Assembly: GCF_011386835.1 (NCBI RefSeq) | Contig: NC_088796.1 | Span: forward strand, 68,275,468 to 68,339,467 | Reading direction: 5' to 3' | Source of the DNA: Chrysemys picta bellii | Lineage: Eukaryota; Chordata; Testudines; Emydidae | DNA length: 64,000 nucleotides | Shown here: positions 1 through 11,199 of the stretch, one piece after another | How the letters are laid out: every line of letters begins with the position of its first letter | How positions within the stretch are numbered: position 1 is the first letter of the stretch | Notes under the pieces: model-generated | Told to the model about the DNA's origin: nothing | The model's database searches: none | The model's input: only the letters and a program-made list of their open reading frames with translations | Program-made: the position numbers and the translations under genes

Positions 1-706
1 AAAATTTAGAGGATAGTGGGGGCACTGCTGTCAACCTTATTTCTGTATTTCCTGACTGGCGCATGTTTGACTTCTCCACTTGAACAATGCATTAATCCCA
101 AGTTTTTGCATGGCTATAATACATCAGATGCAGAGGATGGTATTTTTGTAGGTTAAGAAGAAAAACAACTTGGAATATCCAAGTATTCAAAAAGGCTTCC
201 TCACAAGCTGAATGCCCAGTAAAATTTAAATTCAGGTGAAGCTGCACTTTGCATAGTTCAGTTAGTTTAGGTATTTTTAACTGAGCTATTTATGCTGCCA
301 GAAACATTAGCCTCTCAATTACACGTGATAACATACAGGAACTGGGTAGAACATTTATTATATCACCTTCATTTTTGCCCATTATGAACAATGGAACATG
401 ATTCCATCTAGGCAGATCATTTCATCTGCCTTCTCAATCCTTGCTGTGTAATTTAAATTGGAGAATAGAATCATATCAGTCAGATTTTAACACCATGATA
501 TTTGATAAGCAAGGTGTTCTCTTCATAGTGTACAGTGCACTGAGTATTTACCTTTCATTTTGAGATTTCAGTGGCACTAGACTCAATCTGGTGAATGTTA
601 ATTTTACAGCCTATTGTGTCAAAAATGATAATGTATCTTTAAAAATTGGGAAGGTGGAGTCAGGATTCCTGACAAAATAAAATATCCTTGGCATGTAAAT
701 AATAAT
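1..706. other. AT-rich intergenic DNA, nothing recognised
   Basis: No open frame with a recognisable protein, RNA gene or clear repeat was seen here. The composition is AT-rich and stop-dense in all frames. Confidence 0.6.
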
Positions 707-710
707 TAAT

Positions 711-896
711 GGAGATATCCCATCTCCTAGAACTGGAAGGGACCTTGAAAGGTCATTGAGTCCAGCCCCCTGCCTTCACTTGCAGGACCATGTACTTATT
801 TTGCCCCTGATTCCCCAAGTGGCCCCCTCAAGAATTGAACTCACAAACCCTGGGTTTAGCAGGTCACCCCTCAAACCACTGAGCTATCCCTCCCCT
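711..896 (-). repeat. tRNA-derived turtle SINE with CR1-like tail (antisense)
   Basis: Read on the minus strand from about 896 downwards, the sequence begins with a tRNA-like head: box A-like TAGCTCAGTGGTTTGAG, then a degenerate box B with GTGAGTTCAATTC. A central part follows (GAGGGGGCCACTTGGGG), and the end resembles the 3' end of CR1 LINEs (GACCTTTCAAGGTCCCTTCCAG). A tRNA-derived head joined to a CR1 3' tail is the published layout of turtle pol III SINEs, which borrow CR1 machinery for retrotransposition. The copy is diverged. No convincing target-site duplication was seen, so the ends are approximate. Confidence 0.8.
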
Positions 897-939
897 CTAA
901 GAAAAACAGGGCTAGATTCCACCCATCTATAGACTCTGT

Positions 940-1230
940 CTCAGACTGAGTTATAGCTACAAGATATAAAAACAAAGAAGACAATAAAGTGACAAAAGGC
1001 AGCCCTGCTGGGTGCCACTATACAGTTGGAAAAAGCTGTTGCCAAGGATTATGATCACCCACCTAACAAAAGGGCTGCCTAAACCAAATTTTCCCAGCAC
1101 TGCAAACAGAAAGCTCTGTTTCATCATGTTGACTGTTTTTTCCATGTCCATCATCAAGATAACTTCTGGCAGGCCTTCTGGGTCTAAGCTTTCAAGGGTA
1201 GATAAGAGACTATAGGAAACATCTGACAGA
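940..1230 (-). pseudogene. LINE-1/Tx1-type reverse transcriptase fragment
   Basis: Minus-strand translation gives a short stretch that matches the reverse-transcriptase core of LINE-1-like elements. A degraded motif A region reads LMMDMEKTVNMM, where intact elements have a DxEKAFD-like motif. It is followed by QSFLFAVLGKFGLGSPFVRWV and then a degraded motif B (GTQQGCLLS, normally GTRQGCPLSP). The YADD catalytic motif and the endonuclease are absent, and the stretch between the motifs is shortened. It is a dead fragment adjoining the SINE at 711-896. Clade assignment to L1/Tx1 is by motif recognition only. Confidence 0.7.
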
Positions 1231-1661
1231 TAGCGGTATATTGTGAAGCCTGCCTAGATCACCTTGGGAAGTAGGATATCTGGCATTATGCTGAAGTTTT
1301 GATTAATATTTTTAGCCTGCACTGAATGGTAGGATTGGTCTATAAAATTGGTAGCCTCAAGAGTCCCTTCCTGCATGTTAAAATACTGAAATAAATGCCA
1401 ACTTAATTTTCTTTTACCTTATTGTTGTTCAATCACAAAATTAAAAGCTTTGCACACTGTCATATGGGGATAGCTGATCTTTAAGTATCTTGTGATAGTT
1501 TGTTGTATACTCAGGTGGGGCAGGAGCTTTATTAGCTTTTAGATTAAAACTAGTTCTCTACATTTCTGCCTTCTCTATTGATGTCTGTCTAAAGTTTCTT
1601 TATCCTTGGGCTCCAGGCTTGGTAAATTCATGGTCATTACTGGTAAATAAAAAGATTGGGC

Positions 1662-2186
1662 CAGGGATCTCAAACTCAATTAACCTTAGGGCCAGTGTCA
1701 GTTCTCAAATCCTCCCAGCAGGCGAATAATGTCACTCATGCTGCCCAGAACCCGCCCCCCAAAATTCCACCTATCTAAGGCTCTGGGAGGGAGTTTGGGT
1801 GCAGAAGGGCAGAGAGGTTGGACTCTGGGAGGGAGCGTGGGTGGGGGAGGGGTTCTGGGGTGCAGGCTCTGGGATGGAGTTTGGGTGCTGGGTGCAGGCT
1901 CTGAGCTGGGATAGGGGTTGGGGTGTAGGCTCTGGGAGGGAGAGCTGCAGGGAGGGGCCGGCAGCCATGTGGAGCGAGCAGACAGACGCCGCTCAGCTCT
2001 GCTGCGCTGCCGTGGGGGGGCGGGAAGAGGGGGACACACGGGGGGGGGGGAAGAGGGGGCGCACTCGGGGCTGGCAGGCAGGGCCAAGGGACAGACCCGG
2101 CCCCAAAATTGCTGGAGCCCCACGGGCCACATTGGGGAGGTTCTGGGGCTGCAGATGGCCCACAGGCCGGGACTTTGCAACCCCTG
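1662..2186. mobile_element. Non-autonomous hAT element, 525 bp
   Basis: The element starts CAGGGATCTCAAACTC and ends with the inverted equivalent ...TTGCAACCCCTG. It is flanked by near-identical 8-bp duplications, GATTGGGC (1654-1661) and GATTAGGC (2187-2194). Eight-base TSDs and a CAGGG terminus are hAT hallmarks. The interior is G-rich and built of imperfect repeats of GGCTCTGGGAGGGAGTTTGG-like units. It encodes no transposase. The long open frames on both strands here are products of the GC-rich repeats. Confidence 0.85.
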
Positions 2187-2194
2187 GATTAGGC

Positions 2195-2491
2195 CATAAG
2201 TTGATCTTGATCTGTGCCCTACAATAAGGATAGAATACAGCCAGAGAAGGGGAGGAAGGAGAAAATGGGATGAGGGCCTGATCCAAAGCCCATTGAAGTC
2301 AATGGAAAGATTCCCATTCCCTTGATTGGGCTTTGGATCAAAACTTAAGAAAGGGTGAGATAAAGGAAATCTGATTCACAAAGCTGACTGCCAGTTATCC
2401 AAAAACTTAAGATCCTCCTCCTGCAGACCTTACTATGTAAAACATCTGTTAACTTCAGTGAAAGATTTCTCTATGGAAGTTCTGCAGAATT
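2195..2491. other. Intergenic DNA, nothing recognised
   Basis: Unique-looking sequence between two transposons. It contains an imperfect palindrome around 2278-2340 (GGGCCTGATCCAAAGCCCATT / TTGGGCTTTGGATCA), probably a decayed MITE, but no coding signal. Confidence 0.5.
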
Positions 2492-2683
2492 GGCTTGTCT
2501 ACATGGTTTAGTAGAAACTAAACCAAATTCAGGCCACTTTAATTCTGAATGAGTGTATCCACACAATGGTTTCAGGCAGTTTAACTCAAACTCATGTTAA
2601 AGTGCACATAAATTTAACATATTAAATTTACACCTTTGGTTAATTCACATTAACTTTCCTGAGTGTCCCTCTATAGAGAAGCC
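2492..2683. mobile_element. Possible small Harbinger-type MITE
   Basis: The segment begins GGCTTGTCTACATGG and ends with GAGAAGCC, whose complement GGCTTCTC resembles the start. The GTCTACA word near the terminus is shared with the clear Harbinger MITEs elsewhere in the window. The terminal match is short and no TSD is visible, so this is tentative. Confidence 0.4.
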
Positions 2684-2699
2684 CTCGGGTTTAGTATAC

Positions 2700-3480
2700 T
2701 GAAGGCATGTCCTCTCACATTTCAGAGCAATGCAGGCATTCTTCTATAACCAGACAATAGGTGTCAGACAAGCGTTATGATAAGGCCAACATTACTACCA
2801 AGAGTAACTGTGTAGTTTTGTTTATATACATAGAACAAACATTTGTGTGTCAGCCACAATAGATCCAGTAAAAAGAAAATATACAATATATGCATGCATA
2901 CGTGTCATTATTGTTTGAGTATTTTACTCTATAACATTTTAAAGTAATATATATAATTTTTAAAGAAAAAAAGAGCCTGTGCCATTTTTACTTTATTATG
3001 AAATATAAAGAAGGCCTGAAAGTAAAGATGTCAGTTCCCCCCACCCCTCCTTTGGTCCATTAGAAATTCAAGTCTTGTCTTCTTGTTTTTTCCTGGACAA
3101 CTCGAGGCTAGCGATGACTGGAAAAATTACGGCATTACATTTGCTGAGAGAGGAAGCCATTTTTTGCCCTCTGAAAGTTTAAAACTTTGTTTTTATTTTT
3201 TTGTTTTGTTATACCTATTTAACTAAACCACCTGGAACACAGATCGGAGGAAAGATTTTGTTAAAAAATAACAGTCATGCTCCTTCAATTAATGATCGAG
3301 GAAGGTCCTGGTTCTTTGGTCCACCACAGAGTTCTCCAGCAAAAAAGGGAAGGCAAGAGTGAGGGTCATTATTCCTGATATAATCAAACAAATCACAAAA
3401 TCCCTCTTTTAATTTCTATCACTTTTTTGCTTTTTAGAAATAAACATTTCTGGCCTCCTTATATATTTGTATCAAGAAGG
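2700..3480. other. AT-rich intergenic DNA, nothing recognised
   Basis: No gene or clear repeat family was seen. The stretch is stop-dense in all frames. Confidence 0.55.
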
Positions 3481-3484
3481 TCTG

Positions 3485-3960
3485 ATGAGCAGCTGACCTA
3501 GCGGTCAGCTCATGGCCTTATAGTTTCTGTGAGTCTAGTCAGCCCAGAAGGGCCCTGGCTGCAGCCGCAGTCACTCCCTTGTACTCCTATTGCTCCCCAA
3601 GAGTTCAGTCACTACAAATGAGCAGGGGACAAGAGGGAGGCAAGGTTGGGGGACGCAGGCCCACCCACTCCACCAGGTCCTAAACCAGAGTCCTAGGGGT
3701 TTATCAAAGAGTCCACCCCAGTTACTGAGCTACCCCAAATTATGTTTTCCCCCGGGTCACTTCTTACTAATCTGGAACCTCTCAGTTTGGGGCATGGTCA
3801 CTGGCTTAGCAGACTGGTCTCAGTCTTTAATCTGTCTGAGGGCTGTTAACTCCTAAAGAAGTGGGGGTGTGGAGTGGGAAAACCAAGCCCTTGCTATAAA
3901 ACAGCCTTTTCAAAGCTGTTGCCACTCCTGGCACAGTTCTCAGCATCAGCCTTGCTTCCT
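3485..3960. repeat. GC-rich interspersed repeat, decayed copy
   Basis: The stretch around 3640-3770 (GACGCAGGCCCACCCACTCC, then CCCCCGGGTCACTTC) shares ordered blocks with 18100-18280 and 23265-23440 in the same orientation. The three are diverged copies of one dispersed family. The family is not identified; it may be part of a retroelement's untranslated or leader region. This copy lacks the minisatellite seen beside the other two. Confidence 0.5.
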
Positions 3961-4794
3961 GATGCCACATGACATCTAGCTCATTTCCCCCTTCTCCTGG
4001 ACTATCAGTGCCCCGTTAAACGGTTCCTCCACTGGAGGAATGCCTTGCTCCTATTGAGGGTTCGGGGCTCTCTAGCCCACTATTGCTCTACTCCTCAACT
4101 TGGTGCCTGTAGATCCCATCAGAATGTTATAAAAAAGCAAAAATGGTTTCCTACTTGATATTTTTTCTTTTTCAGGTAACCTGTAAATCTCTTTTTCACC
4201 TTCCCCACTCCCTCTCACACACAATCCTTCCCTCTACTCCAATCTCCTCCAATTTTCCACCTCTTCTCTTTTTTCCTCTCTTACTACTATATGGAGCATT
4301 CAGGGCTGGCCTTAGCATGAGGCGAACTGAGGCGGCCGCCTCAGGTGCCAGACTGGGGGGGGGGGGAGGGCAGGGGGCGCCACTAGGACCCAGAGTGTAG
4401 AAAATTGTGTCTGCTGCTGGTGCATATGTATTCTCTCTGCTCTAGATGCACAGAGATGGTGGAGTGCTGTGCTAGAGGAAGGAGGACACAAGAGACATAA
4501 CAGGCAGGCAGGAGAAAAGGTGAGAGGGAATAACAGAAAGCAGCAGGAACTGCAGGGAGAGAGAGGAGGAGGAGCCTCTTATGTACCTCTCTAGCACCCC
4601 CGGGAGCCTGGACTGATTAACACCAGCTTCTCAGGGAGCTTCCTGTTTCCTGCTGCTTCCCTGAACCCACTTGAGGAGAACAGGCAGTCAACTGAAGTAG
4701 TAGGAGCCAGTTAGGCTCTTAAGACACTGATATCTTTCCTCACTCAGGCCCTGCTACCAGCCTGCTTATTTGTCCCCTTCAATTGAGTGTTGAG

Positions 4795-5815
4795 TAGGGT
4801 TACCATATTTCAGCGAGCAAAAAAGAGGACGGGAGGAGCCCCGCCCTAGCCCCGCCCCTGCCCCTCCCACTTCCCGCCCCCCCCTGACCTCCCAACCCTC
4901 CCCCCGTTCCTTGTCCCCTGACTACCCCCTCCTGGGACCCCTGCCCCTAACTGCCCCCCAGGACTATCTAAGCCTCCCTGCCTCTTGTCCCCTGACTGCC
5001 CCAACCTTTATCCACACCCCCACCCCCAGACAGACCCCTGGGACTCCCACGCCCCATCCAACCACTCCCCACCCACTGACAGCCCCCCCCCAGAACTCCC
5101 AACCCATCTAAACCCCTCTGCTCCCTGTCCCCTGACTGCTCCGATCCCTCTCCGCACTCCTGCCCCCTGACAGCCCCCCCCAGAACTCCCAACCCATCTA
5201 AACCCCTCTGCTCCCTGTCCCCTGACTGCTCCGATCCCTCTCTCCACTCCTGCCCCCTGACAGCTCCCCCCCAGAACTCCCAGCCCCCTACCCCCCCCCC
5301 GCTCCTTGTCCCCTAACTGCCCCCTCCTAAGACCCCCCCCCAACTGCCCCCCAGGACCCTACCCCCTACCTGTACCCTGACTGCCCAAAACTTTCTCCAC
5401 TCCCCCCAAAAAGCCCCCCCCGTTTCTTGACCTCCACCTCCAGAACCTTCCTGCCCCCTGACCTCCTTACCCTGCTGCTCAGAACAGAGTGTTGGGCTCT
5501 GTGCAGCCGAGCCGGACACATGGCTGAGCTCCCCTGCACAACAAAACCCGGTCTGGCCCTGCACAACAAAACCCGGTCTGGCCCTGCACAGTGTTGCTGG
5601 ACTGGACTGCAAGGGAGCTGCTGGCTCAGAATGCAGGGCGGATCCGGCTCCTCTACAGCTGCTCCTGAGTCCAGCCCGGGACTTCCCTGCAGCCCTCCCA
5701 GCCACTCTCTGCTAATCCCGGACATTGTGAGTGATTTACAAATTCCCCCCGGACGCTATTTTTAGCACACAAAAGGAGGACATGTCCGGGGAAATCCGGA
5801 CGTATGGTAACCCTA
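4795..5815. mobile_element. Nested hAT element (about 1.0 kb) inside the larger hAT
   Basis: The element starts TAGGGTTACCATA and ends TATGGTAACCCTA. It is flanked by a perfect 8-bp duplication, GTGTTGAG (4787-4794 and 5816-5823). Subterminal motifs such as GTCCGGGGAAATCCGGAC are typical of a family common in turtle genomes. It has no transposase. The interior is extremely C-rich, made of CCCCTGACTGCCCC-like units, with a clear tandem duplication of about 90 bp (5078-5260) and a short tandem around 5530-5590. It inserted into the 5' part of the outer element, so it is the younger of the two. Confidence 0.92.
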
Positions 5816-5853
5816 GTGTTGAGAGCCATTATAGCTGGCACAGAACAGCAGTC

Positions 5854-8440
5854 ATGAATGAAAGAAGAAAACGCCCCTCTGGGGCAGCATTCAGAAAAAG
5901 AAAGCAAGCAAAGGAAACTTTTCTATCTAAGCAGGAAGGAGCTCTCCTGAGATACATAGACACAAATGTTCACGGTGAGCCCTCTGGCCCCAGTGAGGAT
6001 ATGAGTGGTGAGGAGATGCCTGATCTTCCAGTTAGTCAGAGTGCAGGTGACCTGGCAGCTACTGCAGCATCCATATCTCCATCTCAAATGGATGTAACCA
6101 TGCACACTCCTGAAGAAACGTGTAGATCAGAGAAGAGTGTGGTGGCGGCGCAAGAAACAGCTGCTGCTGAGTTTAGTTCCTTAAGTCTAGATGATCTGGG
6201 ACTGTGGACCCACTTGAGCAGTAGCCTGAGGGACTTCCTTGTACTGCATGGGCCACAGCAAGTGAAAAACTTCATGTTCCCCAAAGACAATGAAAATAGA
6301 CATTTCCATCCAACACATTACTGGTGTGAAATCCCCAATGGTGACAAAGTGGAGAGGCCATGGCTTATGTACTCAAAACCCCAGAATGCTGCATACTGTT
6401 TTTGTTGCAAACTCTTCCAGTCTAATGTTCCATCCACATTGGGTTCTACAGGAACAAAGGACTGGAAAAATCTGGCTAGAAATCTGGCATGCCATGAGAA
6501 GGCAGCAAATCACCAGGGAACATTCCATAGGTAGAAAGAGCTTGAGATGAGACTAAGGTTAAAGGCCACCATAGATGACCAGCATCAAGAGAAGATTGCA
6601 TCAGAGTATCTTTACTGGCAAAATTTTCTGAAAAGGCTCATTGCCATTGTGAGAGTGCTTGCTACTCAAAACCTAGCACTCTGTGGCACTTCAAATCAGC
6701 TGTATGTGCCAAACAATGGAAACTTCTTGAAAATTGTGGAGCTAATGGCTGAGTTTGATGCTGAACTCCAGGAGCATCTAAGAAGAGTCACGACCCAAGA
6801 AATGTACACACATCACTATCTTGGAAAAACAATTCAAAACGAGATCATACAGTTACTGGCAACAAAAGTCAAACAGAAGATTGTGGCAGATCTGAAGTCA
6901 GCAAGATATTACTCTGTTATTCTGGACTGCAAACCTGACATCAGCCATACGGAACAAATGACTTTAATGGTGCATTTTGTAACAACAGAACCCAGTGAAA
7001 ATGTCCCTGCAATGGTGACTGTCAGAGAGCATTTTCTAGAATTTATTGGCATTGATGATACTACAGAAGCTGGTATGACAAATGTGCTTCTTAAAAAGCT
7101 GGAAGATACGGGAATTGCGATAGCTGATATGAGAGGTCAGGGCTACGATAATGGTGCCAACATGAGAGGAAAGAACAGAGGAGTGCAGACACGGATCCGA
7201 GAGTTAAACCCTTGAGCTTTTTTTGTCCCATCCAGTTCTCATTCATTGAACTTGGTGGTCAGTGATGCAGCATCAGCTTCTAGTGAGGCTGCTGATTTTT
7301 TAAATTTAATTCAAAGCATCTATGTATTTTTCTCTGCATCAACTCATCAATGGCAAATTTTGAAGCAACATCTGGGAACATCCTCTCTGACACTGAAACC
7401 ACTGAGTGCCACACAATGGGAAAGTTGAGTGAAGGCGATAAAGCCTGTCAAACACCAAATTGGGAAGATAGATGATGCCCTAGTTGTCATTATGGAGGAT
7501 AATGCTATGACAGGAACTGTTCATGGGAGAACAGTGGCAGAGGGAAATGGAATCACCAGAAACATACATAACTTCAAATTTCTGTGTGGCTTAGTGTTGT
7601 GGCATGACATACTGTTTGAAATAAATGTTGTAAGCAAGAAACTCCAAGGTGTTGACCTTGATATATCTGGAGCAATGGAACAACTGGACAAAGCAGAGTC
7701 ATACCTACTTGTCAGATGAGGGATTTCAAAATGTTCTGAAGGGTGCACAGAAGTTGGCAGAGGAACTTCACACTGAAGCTATTTTCCCACCCATTCAAGA
7801 ATACAGGAGTCACCGAAGAAGACATTTTGATTACGAGGCACGGGATAATCCCATAAGAGACTCCAAACAACAATTCAAAGTTGAATTCTTTAACCAGATG
7901 CTAGATTGTGCAATACAGTCTGTTGAAGAATGTTTCATGCAGCTCAAGGAACACAGCAGTATATTTGGGATGTTGTATGATATTCCAAAACTCCTCACTA
8001 TACCTGAAGAAGACCTACACCAGCAATGCAGGGCACTAGAGACAGTGTTGATACATGATGACATACGCGATATTGATGCAAGTGATTTAGGTGATGAACT
8101 GAAAGCCCTTTCAAGATACATTTCAGCAGGATCAACTCCAAAGGCTGTTCTGGAATATATGTGCACAAATAAGATGATCACCCTCTTTCCAAATGCTTTT
8201 GTTGCTCTGTGCATACTTCTAACACTTCCTGTAACAGTTGCCAGTGGAGAACGCAGCTTCTCCAAGCTGAAGTTAATAAAAACACATCTACGCTCCACAA
8301 TGACACAGGAGAGGCTGGTCGCCCTTGCAACCATCTCAATAGAGCATGAGCTGGCCCAGACTGGGAACTTTCAGGAAGCAGTTCAAATCTTTGCAACCAA
8401 GGAGGCATGGAAAGCACCCTTTGATTATTCAAACAGATAA
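5854..8440 (+). pseudogene. hAT transposase, ZMYM/TTF zinc-finger type, inactivated
   Basis: In one reading frame the translation runs through a basic N-terminus (MNERRKRPSGAAFRKRKQAK). A TTF-type zinc-finger region follows (RPWLMYSKPQNAAYCFCCKL, then DWKN...H..A..H). Next comes a DUF4371-like RNase-H-fold part (SVILDCKPDISHTEQM; RGQGYDNGANMRGK). The C-terminal hAT dimerisation region contains LTLPVTVASGERSFSKLKLI. The frame is broken by stops at 6532-6534, 7213-7215 and 7426-7428. The last two look like CGA-to-TGA changes. A frameshift around 7690-7720 moves the last 250 residues into another frame. The product would have cut and pasted the host element through its terminal repeats. The closest host relatives are domesticated ZMYM1-like and THAP12-like proteins, but the TIRs and TSDs show this is a transposon copy. 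Confidence 0.88.
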
Positions 8441-8716
8441 AAATGCCAGTGTTTACTATGCAGACAAGAAAAGTTACATTTGCTATTCCAGCGTTTGAAA
8501 GTTAAGTGTTACTTACAATTTTTGAACAAGGCATTTTAAGTTGTTAGTTCTCCTTTATTGCGGTAGGTAGCAGAGCAGTATCATGAAAGGAGTAGAACAG
8601 GAAGAAGGCAGAATTGAGACCTTTCAAAGATTTGGCCCAAGCGAGGGGGCATGGGGGCATCATTTGAGCTCCCCACCTCAGGTGCCAAAATGTTATAGGC
8701 CGGCCCTGGGAGCATT

Positions 8717-9779
8717 GCATCTATGATTGTCCTGAATATAACTTCAGCCAACATAGAGTACGGGGCTAGTGTTTGAGCATTGCTAAATTCTTTATTTTTT
8801 CATTGTCATTTTCTTATTGAGCAGAGAAGAGCTGATAGGAATGAAAGACTGCAGAGTTGCTGTTTTTTCTGCTTTTAATTTAGTCCTACAAAATTTTAGT
8901 GGAAGGCTTGACCTTTCCTGTTTAGGCCTCTGCTTGTGTAAACTCAGTTTTTCCAGAAAGTACTGAATATCTACTTTCTTGGTGTACTGTTCTTGATGAT
9001 GGAAGAAAGAAAACAAAACAGATGAGCAAGTCATTAGGCAAGAAATAGAAAACACACAAAGCTAACACAGGTCTATGCAGTATGTTAATACATTATTTAT
9101 CATGTAATAAAGTAATGTATCTGGATTACATCCAAATTACAAGCCATCACTGCTTCTGTTGACCTTTTGAAACTCATTGTTCAGTTTGCAGAATTGCATT
9201 CAAAAGTGCAAAAGTTTCGTCTCAAAACGTAACCACTCCATTGCATTTAAGATGATATTGACAGATTGGATTATGATTCGTCTATGAATGCAAACGTAGC
9301 AGACATTCCTTTTGTTAACGTTCCTTCCATGACCCCAGGTCCAAACACAGTATATTCCAGTATATTCCTTCTCCTTTTAACACCAGACTTTCCTTAAATA
9401 ACATTCTTGTCAGTTTGACATTCCAGTCCTGTAGAAGAATATGTATGCAAAGGAACATCTCTTTAAAAGCTTGCTTTAGGCATGAAGTAACTGTGTGATT
9501 TGATTGGCTTTTAATAGAATGACATCTATGCAATGCAAGCCAATGAATAGCTAGGATTCACTAGATAGTAAGATTCACTGGCATTTTTATAGTATCAGCA
9601 TTACAAACCAAGAGTGAAAAAAGAAGGAAATTTATCAATAAGTTAACATTTCCCTCTTTATCTTTTTATGTTTCTCTTAATTTTTGACAACTGATTTTAA
9701 TGCTGGTGAAGGGTGACAGATTGGGCGCCCTGGAGAATGAAGTCCTCTCTCAGCAGAACAGGGTTACTAGCTGTGTAAC
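8717..9779. other. AT-rich intergenic DNA, nothing recognised
   Basis: No gene or clear repeat was seen between the two hAT elements. Open frames are short and unrelated to known proteins. Confidence 0.55.
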
Positions 9780-10607
9780 CAGGGCCATCCCTAGCCATTT
9801 GGGTGCCCTACTGCAGCCCCAGGCCTCCCCCGCCAGGGTCTGGGAGGCAGGAGCTTTGGGGGCCACTTTTGGGGGCCCCACAGGCCCAGAGTGGCCTGGG
9901 GATTAGCGGGGGGCAGAGAGCAGCCCGCTCCACTTCCCTCGCCCTGGCCCCAGCAGTGTTGCTTGGGGAGGGGGCTTGGGGGAAGGGATCCCCCCACCGG
10001 CAGTGGTGGGAAGCGGAGCAGCCCAGCTCCAGCCCATTCTACTCTGCCAGCTCCCAGCCGCTGTGCTCCGCTTCCCACCGCCAGTGAGAGCCGGGGCGGT
10101 CCTTTCCCCAACCCAAGCGACAGGGCTGGGGCCAGGGCAAGGGAAGCGGAGTGGGCTGGGTCGCGTCTCTCCACTTCCCACCACCGGGAGTTGGTGGAGT
10201 AGAGTGGGCTGGGGCCGGGTTGCCAGGGCCGGCGCAACCCTTTAGGTCGCCTAGGGCGCTAACATTTGGGGGGCGGTGACCGTGGCGGCCGGATCTTTGG
10301 CTGCCCCGGTCGTCGTCGGTATTTCGGGGGCAAGACCTTCCGCCGCCTAGGGCTGCAAAAAAGTTGGCGGTGCTCCTGTGGGTAGCTGGGGGAAGAGATG
10401 GAATGGGGGCAGGCGGGGGACGGATCAGGTGGGAAGGGCAAGAGGCAGGGCGGACGGAGTTGTCTGGGGCCCCTCACCCCCCTAGGGACAGCCCTGTCCC
10501 TTGCAGGGGGGGCTGGCCGAGGGATAGGGTTGGTTGCCAGGGTTGGTGCTGCCACATATGCAGCTGCCTTGGGCAGTATGAAATTTGGTGCCCCAAATAC
10601 GGCCCTG
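9780..10607. mobile_element. Non-autonomous hAT element, 828 bp
   Basis: The element starts CAGGGCCATCCCTAG and ends ATACGGCCCTG, flanked by a perfect 8-bp duplication, TGTGTAAC (9772-9779 and 10608-10615). The interior is GC-rich. A second start-like sequence, CAGGGCCGGCGCAACCC, lies at 10224 and is typical of a separate turtle hAT family, so the element may be composite or carry a partial nested copy. There is no transposase. Overlapping open frames on both strands here reflect composition only. Confidence 0.87.
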
Positions 10608-11199
10608 TGTGTAACTTCCCTATGCTGCCTCACCAATGTATTTCAGCCTTGATGAAGGCCATGTCTACACTAGAAAGTTTAATTGACAGAAGTTCTGCCA
10701 GCATACTGCAACCAACATGCTTCTTTTGACAGAGTGCAATCACATTTGGCTGCCTTTGCTGGTGCAGCATGTCCTCACAGAAACAGGTTATCTGCGCAAA
10801 AGACATGGGGCATTCTGGGAAGAAATTCCAGTGTCCCCCATGCCATTGTTGGCACACTACCTTGTAGAAAATTTTTGCAGTGTTTTGTGATCCTGCTGCT
10901 AGGTATTGGGGGGACAGCATCACTCCTCCTAGGGAATTATGGGAGTTTCCGTGAATCCCTCTGTTCCATCTTATACTCTACTCTTTGTTATGCCATTTTT
11001 CCTTCTTGCCATCAGAAACATGGATGCTTTTCTGATCAGTGGAGCTGTCTTGTCCATTTTAGGAACAGAGCAAGAGATTCTTTTGTATCTGTGGAACCAA
11101 AATGTTTGGACACACAGCATGGACACTGAGCATGAATGCAAGACAGAAAAAGAAGCTGGAATGCTGGCAAGTATTCACTGACCAACTGCACACAGTGGA

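Larger units (their letters stand above)
4301..8708 (+). mobile_element. hAT DNA transposon (4.4 kb) with ZMYM-like transposase
   Basis: Both ends are visible. The left end is CAGGGCTGGCC and the right end is GGCCGGCCCTG, with inner terminal homology around CACCTCAGGTGCC. The element is flanked by a perfect 8-bp duplication, GGAGCATT (4293-4300 and 8709-8716). It carries a transposase pseudogene on the + strand at 5854-8440. A second complete hAT element (4795-5815) has inserted between the left end and the transposase start, so about 1 kb of the length is later DNA. The perfect TSD suggests a moderate age, but the stops in the coding region show that it is dead. Confidence 0.9.

Noticed and set aside
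1698..2286. Overlapping open frames of up to 160 codons on both strands
   Set aside because: They lie in the G-rich repeats of a hAT element; composition removes stops. The products are low-complexity and match no known protein.
4911..5765. Proline- or glycine-rich frames of up to 130 codons
   Set aside because: They are created by the C-rich tandem units of the nested hAT element.
5731..8440. A host ZMYM1-like gene
   Set aside because: Stops, a frameshift, terminal inverted repeats and an 8-bp TSD identify it as a transposon copy. The first codons of the open frame (5731-5823) belong to the nested element.
9700..10730. Dense set of frames up to 148 codons on both strands
   Set aside because: GC-rich hAT interior; no homology or conserved motif.
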